42,260 bases of DNA. Source: Fibrobacterales bacterium Fibro_02 (lineage in GTDB: Bacteria > Fibrobacterota > Fibrobacteria > Fibrobacterales > Fibrobacteraceae). Position 1 is the stretch's first letter. Every line of letters begins with the position of its first letter. Of this stretch, positions 30,585 to 38,731 are shown piece by piece. Made by a program: the position numbers and the translations under genes. The stretch spans positions 1 through 42,260 of the forward strand of contig LVAE01000027.1 of the NCBI GenBank assembly GCA_001603905.1. The letters are read 5' to 3'. The notes under the pieces are model-generated. The model ran no database searches. It saw only the letters and a program-made list of their open reading frames with translations, and had not been told where the DNA came from.

Positions 30585-30618
30585 AAAAAAGTGTTTTCCC
30601 AAAAGAAGGAGAAAAATC

Positions 30619-32880
30619 ATGAACTACCCCCGGATTTTCAAATTCTCTGTGGCTACGTCCGCCCTGTGCGCATCAGCCATTGGTTTTACTGCTTGCTCCA
30701 ATTCGGATGAGTCTAGTGGCTCCTCTGCTAAGGAAACGGCGCTTTCGGTAGAAGTGTCTGGCAAAACTGTCGGCGACACGTTGATGTTCGACATGATGGA
30801 CAGCACCTATGATCTCAAGATCGAGGCCGACGGAAAATGGCGCATTGAGGATGAGACTGGTTTTATTCAGTCAATCAGCCAGGATTCAGGCGAGGGAGAT
30901 GCCACTATCCAAATGCGCTTGACTACCAACGATTGGGACGACCGGTATGTGGGTGACTTGCATATTGTGTTCCCTGAAGACACAAGCTTGAACAAGACCA
31001 TTACTGTGGTGCAAAAATACAGTGGCGATTACGAAGATAATGCGGGTTATACCCAGACCAACAAAGTATATGCTGTTGGCTATGGCTATAATGCCATTAC
31101 CGGCGGTTATGCTGATTACGCTTCTCTTAAGTGTGAAATTTTCGATACCGAAAGACTGGCCGAAGAAAAAGGAATTTCATTCGGTTCCACAAATGTCAGT
31201 TTAAAAACCACAAGTGTTACGGGCTCGACAATTGCAGATATCAGCTTTGAATTGGGTGCCAAGGCTAATATCAGCGGTAGTTTTGGCGGATTTTCTGCAG
31301 AAATGAAATCGTCCTTTGATATGAAAAAGGCATCTGAAAGTAAATACGAATATGCATTAACTTATTTAGATCTTGCTACCCAAAGTGTCAGCACGGATAT
31401 TCCTTTGAGATTGCTAAGAAAAGAGTATATGAAGCGTTTTGCCTATAATTCTATCAACGGCCTGAACAAGTATTACCCCACCAATAATGAGGGGTTCAAA
31501 GCGCTCATAGATGAATATGGAACTCATGTAGTATTGGGAGCAAGATTAGGTGGGCGCATTCGCCAATCGATGACAGCCGATGTGTCCAAAATTACTTCTA
31601 AATATGATATCTCAGTTTTTGCCAAGGCTGCCTACAAAGGTGCTTTTGCTAAAATAGATGCATCGGTAGATACGAAGATGTCGCAGAGCTTTGAAGAAAA
31701 CCTTTCGAATCTGAACATCGATGTAAACGTTTTGGGAGGAGATGACAAAAAGGCTCTCGCTCTGTCTAATTCAAAGGTCTTAAATGCCGATGACGTAAAT
31801 AGCTGGAAAGAATCGGTAATTGAAGAAAAAGGTGGATCCCTCATTGGATTCATGGACAACGGCGTTGTGCCGCTTTACGAATTGATTGACGAGACAATCA
31901 GCGATTCAACGGCAAAGCGTAAAAAATTGCTTAAGGAATACATGGAAAGTAAGCAGATTGCGTCGGACTTTGATGCCTATTACGAGTGCGGAACCGTGAC
32001 CGAAATCGATGTTCCTAAAATTGAGGACCTGGACAACAACACACTGATTAAGGATGTTTATTTAGGTGGGCAATTGGTGGCGAAGGCTGCGTTGGAGTTC
32101 GTGCCGCTCCTGAACCTAAAGGAAAAGGTAATGGTCATTTACCCTGTAATCAACAATAAGGCTCGCTTTAACCTGGGTTTCTACATTGGCGACAAGGACC
32201 ACAAACCCGCTCGTGTGAGTTGGAACGGCACCGATGCGGCCATTGTTGAATATGAAAACCTGGACTTTGGCTCTGCAGAGAAGCTCTATATCCGTGGTGC
32301 GTCTGTGACAAGCGTGCCGCCAGAAGGTACGGAACCTCATGTGGGTACGGTTGAAGATTCTTATTTGGCTTCGAAAATTATTGATGAAACTGGATACGCA
32401 GATGTTGATCATAATTATCCGCTAGTCAAAATTTTCGACCATATTTGGATTCGTCAAGACTATGCAGGTAGCATAACGAGAAAAGGCCTTTTTAGACAAC
32501 CTGGGTCTGGTGATGTATTTTGGTCATCTGCGGCCCCTATATGGAGACGTTACGATGCAACTGAGGTTGAAGAATATGTTCCGCTGGGTTGGAAAATTCC
32601 ATCTGATACGGTTTTCAAAAGTATCGAAAATGAGTTTAAAAAGAGTGGCTTGTCAAATATAGGAAAAGCGATGCTTAGAAAAAAAGATTGCGATTCAGAG
32701 AAAGAATGTGGCTTACTTGGTTTTAGTGCGGTTAAGTGGGGAGATAAGGACTTTAACTTTTATGGCTATGTCAATCCGGATGGTAAGATAGGTTCTGTTT
32801 ATATAAAGTACGATGCGAGTGTCTTTGATTTTCCGTATAATGATCCTTCAGTTGTGCAACTCCGCATCATCCAGGAATAA
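30619..32880 (+). CDS. MACPF-domain lipoprotein (putative pore-forming surface toxin)
   Basis: A 753-aa lipoprotein (lipobox GFTAC, Cys26). Residues 40-140 form a beta-sandwich homologous to that of the neighbouring FISUMP lipoprotein. Residues about 150-445 are a MACPF/perforin-like domain: VYAVGYGYNAITGGYAD at its start, and the family signature EYGTHVVLGARLGGRI (299-314, Y-G-T-H then GG). The C-terminal part (about 590-753) is a divergent FISUMP-like domain (DHIWIRQDY, PLGWKIPSDTVFKSIE, GFSAVKWGD). Lipidated MACPF proteins in Bacteroides (BSAP type) kill related strains; a similar antagonistic role is my inference. It is preceded by its own promoter and followed by a terminator. Confidence 0.85.
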   Translation: MNYPRIFKFSVATSALCASAIGFTACSNSDESSGSSAKETALSVEVSGKTVGDTLMFDMMDSTYDLKIEADGKWRIEDETGFIQSISQDSGEGDATIQMRLTTNDWDDRYVGDLHIVFPEDTSLNKTITVVQKYSGDYEDNAGYTQTNKVYAVGYGYNAITGGYADYASLKCEIFDTERLAEEKGISFGSTNVSLKTTSVTGSTIADISFELGAKANISGSFGGFSAEMKSSFDMKKASESKYEYALTYLDLATQSVSTDIPLRLLRKEYMKRFAYNSINGLNKYYPTNNEGFKALIDEYGTHVVLGARLGGRIRQSMTADVSKITSKYDISVFAKAAYKGAFAKIDASVDTKMSQSFEENLSNLNIDVNVLGGDDKKALALSNSKVLNADDVNSWKESVIEEKGGSLIGFMDNGVVPLYELIDETISDSTAKRKKLLKEYMESKQIASDFDAYYECGTVTEIDVPKIEDLDNNTLIKDVYLGGQLVAKAALEFVPLLNLKEKVMVIYPVINNKARFNLGFYIGDKDHKPARVSWNGTDAAIVEYENLDFGSAEKLYIRGASVTSVPPEGTEPHVGTVEDSYLASKIIDETGYADVDHNYPLVKIFDHIWIRQDYAGSITRKGLFRQPGSGDVFWSSAAPIWRRYDATEVEEYVPLGWKIPSDTVFKSIENEFKKSGLSNIGKAMLRKKDCDSEKECGLLGFSAVKWGDKDFNFYGYVNPDGKIGSVYIKYDASVFDFPYNDPSVVQLRIIQE

Positions 32881-32918
32881 AAAAGACCAGTCGATAAATT
32901 TACCTGTATAACAAAAAG

Positions 32919-32945
32919 TTCCCCCACTTGGGGGAATTTTTCTTA
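32919..32945 (+). terminator. Intrinsic terminator after the MACPF gene
   Basis: Stem TTCCCCC / GGGGGAA with loop ACTT and a TTTTTCTTATTTT tail. It separates the MACPF transcript from the BMP-protease pair. Confidence 0.9.
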
Positions 32946-32958
32946 TTTTGTATTAGTG

Positions 32959-33996
32959 ATGATTAGATTTGTTTTTGGGTTGTTTTTACTGTTTGCCTTG
33001 CTCGCTTGTTCCGATAGCGAGTCTGTGGGTGCTTCTGAAAATAATTCAGGAATTGCAAACATCACTTTGATTGCAAGTATCAACGGCATTGGCGACAACA
33101 GCTATAATGACCAAATATTGGCAGGACTATTCCGGTTTAATGAAGATAGTGGAGTGCCCTTCCGTCTGCTGCAACCGGAATCTATGGACGAGGCGGATTC
33201 CCTTGTAAAGGCGTGGCTCAAGGAAAATGCCGACACGGATTCCTCGTTGCTTATTCTGGCGTCTTCGGCGTATGCCGGGTTGGCGCAAAAACTTGACATC
33301 CGTTTTTCGGGTGACGGGAACAAGGTCCTGTTGTTTGAGGCCGACTCGGCGGGCCTTCCGCAAGATGTATATTCATTCTCGATTGACCGCTATGGCGCAA
33401 GTTACTTGTCGGGAGCCATTCTGGGCATTAACCCGTGCATAATCCTGGCGGCAGCTCCCGGGTTTACGACTCTTGAAACGTCAATAGACGGCTTTAGGAA
33501 AGGGTATGACGCTCACAAGGCGGTAAAGGATTCTCTCTCGATTGTTTATGTGTCTGAAACAGAGAATGATGAAACTGCGTTTAATGATATTGAATTAGCC
33601 TACATGGCAATGTTCTCGATACTTTATACCCAAGACACTAATTATGTATCGGCGATATTCCCGCTGCTGGGAGGCGCCATTAAGGGGGCTCGCCGTGCGA
33701 TGATTGATTACACGTTGTCGGGCGATTTTATGATAGGGATGGATGTTGACCAGAGCGGTGTGTTGCCCACGGTGCCGTTTACGTTGACGATTGCCATCAA
33801 GGATATTGTGGTGCGTTATCTGGACGAATGGATTTCAGGTAAGGAATGGCCGCGTTTCCGTTCTTTGGGTCTGGGGGATGGCGCAACGGCGATTGTATTC
33901 AACAAAAATTTTGGCGATACGAAAAATTTTGAAGCCCGCCATGATAAGTATTATGACGAAGCAGTTCGCGAGGAGGCTCGCCATGCAAATCAATAA
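32959..33996 (+). CDS. BMP-family (PnrA-like) binding lipoprotein
   Basis: A 345-aa lipoprotein (lipobox LLAC, Cys17) with the basic membrane protein fold: ITLIASINGIGDNSYNDQILAGLFRF (36-61, the G-x-x-D-x-S-[FY]-N-D signature), ILASSAYAGLAQKL, YSFSIDRYGASYLSGAILG, DGFRKGYDAH and a second-lobe FMIGMDVDQSGVLP. Classical members bind nucleosides or similar ligands and feed ABC importers, but no ATPase or permease is nearby. The start is the ATG at 32959 (a GTG one codon earlier is possible). Its end overlaps the next gene by 14 nt, so it is translated together with the PBP-protease protein, suggesting a sensory or regulatory rather than transport role. Confidence 0.82.
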   Translation: MIRFVFGLFLLFALLACSDSESVGASENNSGIANITLIASINGIGDNSYNDQILAGLFRFNEDSGVPFRLLQPESMDEADSLVKAWLKENADTDSSLLILASSAYAGLAQKLDIRFSGDGNKVLLFEADSAGLPQDVYSFSIDRYGASYLSGAILGINPCIILAAAPGFTTLETSIDGFRKGYDAHKAVKDSLSIVYVSETENDETAFNDIELAYMAMFSILYTQDTNYVSAIFPLLGGAIKGARRAMIDYTLSGDFMIGMDVDQSGVLPTVPFTLTIAIKDIVVRYLDEWISGKEWPRFRSLGLGDGATAIVFNKNFGDTKNFEARHDKYYDEAVREEARHANQ

Positions 33997-36121
33997 ACTC
34001 GCGCTGCTTTTGACTTGTGCAATACTTTTCCTATGCGGTTGTTCCGACAATCCGTCGTCATCCAAGGCCGATGCGAAAACGCACAAGTACAAGGTCGCTG
34101 TCATGGCAAAGACCTCTGAAATGCCTCGCTGGAAACGCAGTGCCGAATGGGCCTTGGAGAATATGGAAAAAGCCCAAGAGGGGCTTGACCAGAAGGTAAA
34201 ACTACAGCTGGAATTTAAGAATCAGGATGATTCCGATATCGATGCCTATATGGAAAAGGTCGCGCATGATACGGACTATGTGGCTGTTGTTGGCCCCACG
34301 CAATCGGACAAGGCGTACCGTATGGCGGAGCTTTTGCAACAGAGCGCAAAACCGATTCTCTCGCCGAAGGCGTCAAACGTGGAATATCAGCGTACCTTTG
34401 CCAATATGCCAAATCTGTGGAATTTGGTTGAAAATGATTTTATGCTGATAGAATCGGCCTTCTCGCATTTGGCAAGTTCTTCGATAGGTTCTTATGCGGA
34501 TAGACTAGAGCTCACTCTATTGGCGCCTTCTAGCGAATTGAATGGAAATCTAGTCAGTTCCTATGTAGACTGGCTTGGCTTTATGGCCGAAGAATTTGGA
34601 CTGAAAATTGATAGGATTTTCCTGTATAGCGACGAGACTGAATTGAGATCGCTTGTGCGCAGTTTTTTGAATCGTAAGAACCCGTACAGTGTATTGTTGT
34701 TTGAACCTTATGATGACAAGATGGCGTTAGCTCTCGATGATGAACTGTATCAACAGGGGGTGGACTCTCGCGGAGGTGTTCACATCATTTGCTCCAGCAA
34801 CTTTGCTTCGGATTCTATCGTGAAACATCTTCACTATGATTTCTACCGAGGCTTTGATTTATATGCTAGGCCGGAGTCCGGTTTTGCGCAGGCTTACCGT
34901 GAGCATTTTAACGATGACATTCTCAATGGCGAGACGCATTTCTTTGATGCCTTGTATATCTTGGCGTATGCTGCTTCTTATTCCGTTTCGTCGGGACTGG
35001 AATTGAACGAATCCATTAGAGCGGTGCTAGAAGGTCGAGACGGCGTCGGTGGCGATTGGATGATTGCCGGAATGCAGGAAAACTTCAAGGCGTTGCAGAA
35101 CGGACGTTTGCCTGATTTAGCGGGTGTGTCGAGCTCGTGGACTTTCCAGAATCGGGACAATAGTGTGAGCGGCTCGGTGTATCGCGGATGGAATATTGCC
35201 GACCACAAATATGTGACGAATGATTATACCAGCAACGATAATTCAAAACATTCGGTGAACCCGCAGGATAATTGGCTGGACTTTTTTAAGGCCGATGTAG
35301 ATACGAGTTTTTTCGATAACGCAGATACGAATATTTCTTATGAGGATGTCTCAAAACGTTGGGCTCTTTTGGTGGCGGCTTCTTCGGGGTGGGCAAATTA
35401 CCGGTTTCAGGCGGACATCTTTGCCTTCTACCAGAAACTTAAGAAGATGGGTTATAACGATGACCACATTATCGTGATTGCCGAAGATGATCTTGTGAAT
35501 CACGAACGAAACTTGTACCCTGGGGAATTGTTTGTTCGCTTGAATGGCGACAACGTGTATGAACCGAATGTGATTGATTACAAATTAAGCTCACTTGATC
35601 CCCTGAAAATGAAGGATGTCCTGACTGGAAAATCGAGTAAGAGTTTACCCAAGGTGATTCAGGCCAAATCGACGGACAACGTTTTTGTTTTCTGGAGTGG
35701 CCACGGAACTCCGGGCTATTTGGAATATGGTAAAAATAAAATCAGTTACGAACAGATTATTTCGCTGGTGAAACAGATCCCGCACCGCAAGGTGTTGGTG
35801 GCCGTAGAAGCCTGCTATAGTGGAGGCCTCGGTGAAACGGCGGAACGTGCAAATGTTCCAGGGGTCGTTTTCCTGACGGCGGCATCGCCTTATGAAACAA
35901 GCAAGGCGGATGAACGAAACGAAGAAATGGGCGTATACTTGAGCAATTATTTTACTCGCGGGTTTATGGAACTGCTTGCGGAACAGCCCGATGCTACTTT
36001 AAGGGATATGTATATTGAACTCGCCAGTAAAATTTCAGGTTCGCATGTGCAACTGTACAACGTAAAAAATTACGGGAATATCTACAAAGAAACGATGGGT
36101 GAATTCTTTGTGGTGAAGTGA
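33983..36121 (+). CDS. Lipoprotein fusing a type 1 periplasmic-binding domain to a legumain-like (C13) cysteine protease
   Basis: A 712-aa lipoprotein (Cys20). The start ATG at 33983 has AGGAGG 7 nt upstream and overlaps the BMP gene end. Residues 35-400 are a leucine-binding-type PBP fold (YKVAVMAKTSEMPRWKRSAEWALENM, VAVVGPTQSDKAYRMAELLQQ, KPILSPKASN, YRGFDLYARPESGFAQAYREHF, FFDALYILAYAASYSV). Residues 455-700 match peptidase family C13 (legumain/GPI8, clan CD): WALLVAASSGWANYRFQADI, GYNDDHIIVIAEDDL, VFVFWSGHG with catalytic His574 and VLVAVEACYSGG with catalytic Cys611. Both catalytic residues are present, so an active Asn/Asp-specific protease outside the inner membrane is plausible. I know no named family with this architecture. 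Confidence 0.85.
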   Translation: MQINKLALLLTCAILFLCGCSDNPSSSKADAKTHKYKVAVMAKTSEMPRWKRSAEWALENMEKAQEGLDQKVKLQLEFKNQDDSDIDAYMEKVAHDTDYVAVVGPTQSDKAYRMAELLQQSAKPILSPKASNVEYQRTFANMPNLWNLVENDFMLIESAFSHLASSSIGSYADRLELTLLAPSSELNGNLVSSYVDWLGFMAEEFGLKIDRIFLYSDETELRSLVRSFLNRKNPYSVLLFEPYDDKMALALDDELYQQGVDSRGGVHIICSSNFASDSIVKHLHYDFYRGFDLYARPESGFAQAYREHFNDDILNGETHFFDALYILAYAASYSVSSGLELNESIRAVLEGRDGVGGDWMIAGMQENFKALQNGRLPDLAGVSSSWTFQNRDNSVSGSVYRGWNIADHKYVTNDYTSNDNSKHSVNPQDNWLDFFKADVDTSFFDNADTNISYEDVSKRWALLVAASSGWANYRFQADIFAFYQKLKKMGYNDDHIIVIAEDDLVNHERNLYPGELFVRLNGDNVYEPNVIDYKLSSLDPLKMKDVLTGKSSKSLPKVIQAKSTDNVFVFWSGHGTPGYLEYGKNKISYEQIISLVKQIPHRKVLVAVEACYSGGLGETAERANVPGVVFLTAASPYETSKADERNEEMGVYLSNYFTRGFMELLAEQPDATLRDMYIELASKISGSHVQLYNVKNYGNIYKETMGEFFVVK

Positions 36122-36129
36122 AAATGTCT

Positions 36130-36148
36130 TGCCCGATTTAGTCGGGCA
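36130..36148. terminator. Hairpin between convergent genes
   Basis: Perfect stem TGCCCGA / TCGGGCA with loop TTTAG in the 48-bp gap between the PBP-protease and GGDEF genes. There is no T-tract on either side, so termination is uncertain. Confidence 0.45.
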
Positions 36149-36169
36149 TCTCCCGAGCTTGTAAAAACG

Positions 36170-37540
36170 TTATCTGTACTTTTCTTCGGGGTGCGCTTCG
36201 TAGTACGCGTTCTTGTCGGCGTACATGCGTTCGTCGGCGGTGTGCATTGCCTTGCGGATGTCCTTTCCGCCGTGGCATGCCCCGATTGAAAAATGGATGT
36301 CCTTTGCCTTGGCGACATCGTGGACTTGCTGGATACGCTTCGGTACTTCGTCCTCTGCGATTTCAGGAATCATTATCATAAATTCGTCGCCGCCGGCGCG
36401 GTACACGTCACCGTCTCGGAAAACCTTTTGCAGAATCTTTGCCGCCGTGCAGAGCATCTTGTCGCCTGCGCTGTGGCCCTTCTCGTCGTTTTCTCGCTTG
36501 AGCCCGTTGAGGTCGACAAAGAGAACCGCCTCTGGCATGGGCTTCGTGCCATCAACAATCTGGTCCACATGGATGTTCATCACGTTGCGGTTCTTGATTC
36601 CCGTGAGCGAGTCAATGGAACTCATGATTTCAAGTTTCTTCAGAAGCAAGTGGTTCGCAATTTCAGAGGCGAGGAAGTAGGTCGTCAGTTCAAGTGTCTT
36701 TTTAATCTTGATGGTGTTTTCTGCGTTGAAGTTGATAGCCCACATGTAACCGAGTACCTTGTTGTCGAATCGCAGCGGGAACAGCACGATGGTCTTGACC
36801 ATGGCACCCACAAGCGATTCTGCCCAGATGGGGCTTTGCTCATGCAGGTGCTCCATATCGTGTTGGTCTTTGATGATAATGCAGGTGCTTCCGCCAAGAG
36901 TTTCGGCCCAGGTTTCCGTGATTTCGTAGAAACCATCTAGGTAGGTGGACATGGGGAGAAGTTTTGTTTCTTTGCTGAGTGCGTCACCAAGGATTTCACA
37001 GGTGCGCGTTTCTGAATCGGTTAGCAAAATGCAGCAGTGTTCCGAGTCGCATAGGCCGCGGATGTCTTCGATGACCTCCTGGAAGGTCTTTTTGATGTCG
37101 TTTGAACTGCGGAGCTTGACGCAGGCTTTTAGCACTTCAGATGCGACGTCACCGGAGAGATCGACCATGGCGTCGGAATCCACCTTGGGGGACACGTCGT
37201 ACACGTAAATGCAGTAGCCGGTGTTCGGCTTGTCCGATTCGATCGGAATCAGGAACATGTTCAACCAGAGGCCCATGGTGTAAAGTTCCACGTAGGCGTG
37301 CTGAGGTCTGCCGCTGCGTGTGCAGCGAAAACAGTAGTCCTCGAAATTTCGATTTTGGGGAAAACAGGCCTCGTATGGAGAATTAGGCACAAAAGGGTGG
37401 CCGATGGCGGCCATGTCGTCGTAGTGCGCCTTGTTTCCCTCGAGAATGCGGATGTTCCCGTATGTTTCGTCTTCGTAGAAATCGATGGAGACGATGCACG
37501 CCTTGGCCTTATATTTTGACAACAAAGAGTTAAAATCCAT
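36170..37540 (-). CDS. GAF-GGDEF diguanylate cyclase
   Basis: A 456-aa cytoplasmic protein. An N-terminal PAS-like sensor (1-120, with Cys60, Cys70 and Cys73) is followed by a GAF-like domain (about 145-300) and a GGDEF domain (305-445) with DSLTGIKNRNVM, the intact signature RAGGDEFMIMIPE (381-393) and the terminal ADERMYADKNAYY. It should make cyclic di-GMP. The start is the ATG at 37540 with AAGGA 6 nt upstream; the upstream frame has no support. No transmembrane segment is seen. It is a single gene between a convergent and a terminated neighbour. Confidence 0.9.
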   Translation of the reverse strand: MDFNSLLSKYKAKACIVSIDFYEDETYGNIRILEGNKAHYDDMAAIGHPFVPNSPYEACFPQNRNFEDYCFRCTRSGRPQHAYVELYTMGLWLNMFLIPIESDKPNTGYCIYVYDVSPKVDSDAMVDLSGDVASEVLKACVKLRSSNDIKKTFQEVIEDIRGLCDSEHCCILLTDSETRTCEILGDALSKETKLLPMSTYLDGFYEITETWAETLGGSTCIIIKDQHDMEHLHEQSPIWAESLVGAMVKTIVLFPLRFDNKVLGYMWAINFNAENTIKIKKTLELTTYFLASEIANHLLLKKLEIMSSIDSLTGIKNRNVMNIHVDQIVDGTKPMPEAVLFVDLNGLKRENDEKGHSAGDKMLCTAAKILQKVFRDGDVYRAGGDEFMIMIPEIAEDEVPKRIQQVHDVAKAKDIHFSIGACHGGKDIRKAMHTADERMYADKNAYYEAHPEEKYR

Positions 37541-37597
37541 ATTTTTCCTTCTTATGGAAAAATATATACCAATTTGTGAGTAAAAATCAGCCTGCAA

Positions 37598-37623
37598 TAA
37601 AAAAAACACCCCCTATGGGGGTG
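37598..37623 (-). terminator. Intrinsic terminator after the beta-barrel gene
   Basis: On the minus strand the stem CACCCCC / GGGGGTG with loop ATA is followed by eight T. Confidence 0.92.
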
Positions 37624-37633
37624 AAATTGATAG

Positions 37634-37644
37634 TCCAAGTTGGA
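37634..37644. promoter_or_regulatory. Partial dyad TCCAA-G-TTGGA
   Basis: An 11-bp core of the dyad found at 28908 and 30517, here between the beta-barrel gene stop and its terminator, about 95 bp upstream of the GGDEF start. It may be a chance match. Confidence 0.35.
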
Positions 37645-37660
37645 ATATGTCGGGGCTTTT

Positions 37661-38704
37661 TTACCAGACTCCGCCAAAAACGGTGAAGGACAGGTTGATG
37701 GACCAGCTGCGTGCTGAGGAGGCTTCGCGGTAGGTTCCGTATTTCTTGTTCAGCTGGATGCCCTCCTGTTTTTCCAGATTGGTTTGGTCTACAATGACCC
37801 GGAAAGACAGTTCGACGGGAATCGGTGACACTTTGGTTCCTCCCGTCAGGGTGGTCGTTTCGCTCATGGCAACGGTGGTGTAGCCGATCCCGAAAACGAG
37901 GGAATAGCCGACGGTCTCGCAATCCCACCCGCCAAGATCTTCTTGGTATGAGTCGTTGTTCTCGCTTTCGTCGTCGCTGGTGGAAAGACTCCAGTCGGTA
38001 TCTTCGCTCAATGACCTAGAACCGTATACGTTCAAGCGTAAGCTGGGACCCGCTTCCAGGAAAAAGTTTCTTGTCGGGTAGATGCGGAGCAATAGGGGAA
38101 AGTCGAAGCCGATTAACAAAAAGTCTTCGTCAAGGGGCTCGCATTTTGTCTTCCCGAACATCTTGACATCTTTGCAGTATTCGTCTGACTCCCGCGTGAA
38201 ATAGGAAAGCCTGAAGTCCGCTTCAAGATAAAGCCCGGCGTACTTGATGGGTCTGTACATTCCTGCTAGGCCCAAGTCGAAATTGAATCCGATTGTTCCC
38301 TTGAAGGGATCCGCTTCGCTTGTCTTGTTCGAGCCGGGAGTGTATTGTCCCTTGACTTTCTCGCTGTTGTATATGCCTGCAAGTCCAAAGGAAATGTGGA
38401 ACCCCGCGAAAAGGGAACTGCTTTCCATTTGATTCCACACAACATTTTTCAGCGAATCTTCCTTGGCGCGTTCGGCAGCGATGCTGTCGGTCGCGGGTAG
38501 CGACATTTCGGCAACTTCGTTATTTTGGGCGTAAGTCCCATAAGCAACGTTCTCATTGCCGCTCTGCGGGGCATAGACTCCGTACATAACAGGTGAAGCA
38601 TTTTGCTGATTGTATGCTTCCGGAGGCGTCTGCTGCTGTGGATTTGCGTCGGGTTGGGCAAATGCTAGCGAGCATGCGAAAAGACGTAGAATCCGGGTTC
38701 GCAT
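37661..38704 (-). CDS. Outer membrane beta-barrel protein, unknown function
   Basis: A 347-aa protein with a short signal peptide (MRTRILRLFACSLAFA), a Gln/Asn/Pro-rich segment (18-60), and amphipathic strands from about 95 on (LFAGFHISFGLAGIYNS, IGFNFDLGLAGMYRPIKYAGLYLEADFRLSYF, FFLEAGPSLRLNVYG, VELSFRVIVDQTNL), ending in SWSINLSFTVFGGVW, a typical barrel C-terminus. It resembles PorT/OmpW-type small barrels of the FCB group. The start has AGGAGG 7 nt upstream and lies 27 bp after rlmB, so it may share its transcript. Confidence 0.75.
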   Translation of the reverse strand: MRTRILRLFACSLAFAQPDANPQQQTPPEAYNQQNASPVMYGVYAPQSGNENVAYGTYAQNNEVAEMSLPATDSIAAERAKEDSLKNVVWNQMESSSLFAGFHISFGLAGIYNSEKVKGQYTPGSNKTSEADPFKGTIGFNFDLGLAGMYRPIKYAGLYLEADFRLSYFTRESDEYCKDVKMFGKTKCEPLDEDFLLIGFDFPLLLRIYPTRNFFLEAGPSLRLNVYGSRSLSEDTDWSLSTSDDESENNDSYQEDLGGWDCETVGYSLVFGIGYTTVAMSETTTLTGGTKVSPIPVELSFRVIVDQTNLEKQEGIQLNKKYGTYREASSARSWSINLSFTVFGGVW

Positions 38705-38731
38705 AGAGAGCCTCCTTGTGAAGCAACAAAA

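Noticed and set aside
28808..30618. Integrase-mediated insertion at the pheS 3' end
   Set aside because: The repeated pheS segment (297 bp plus flanks) is far longer than a typical att core, and no integrase or transposase gene lies in the island; homologous recombination explains it better.
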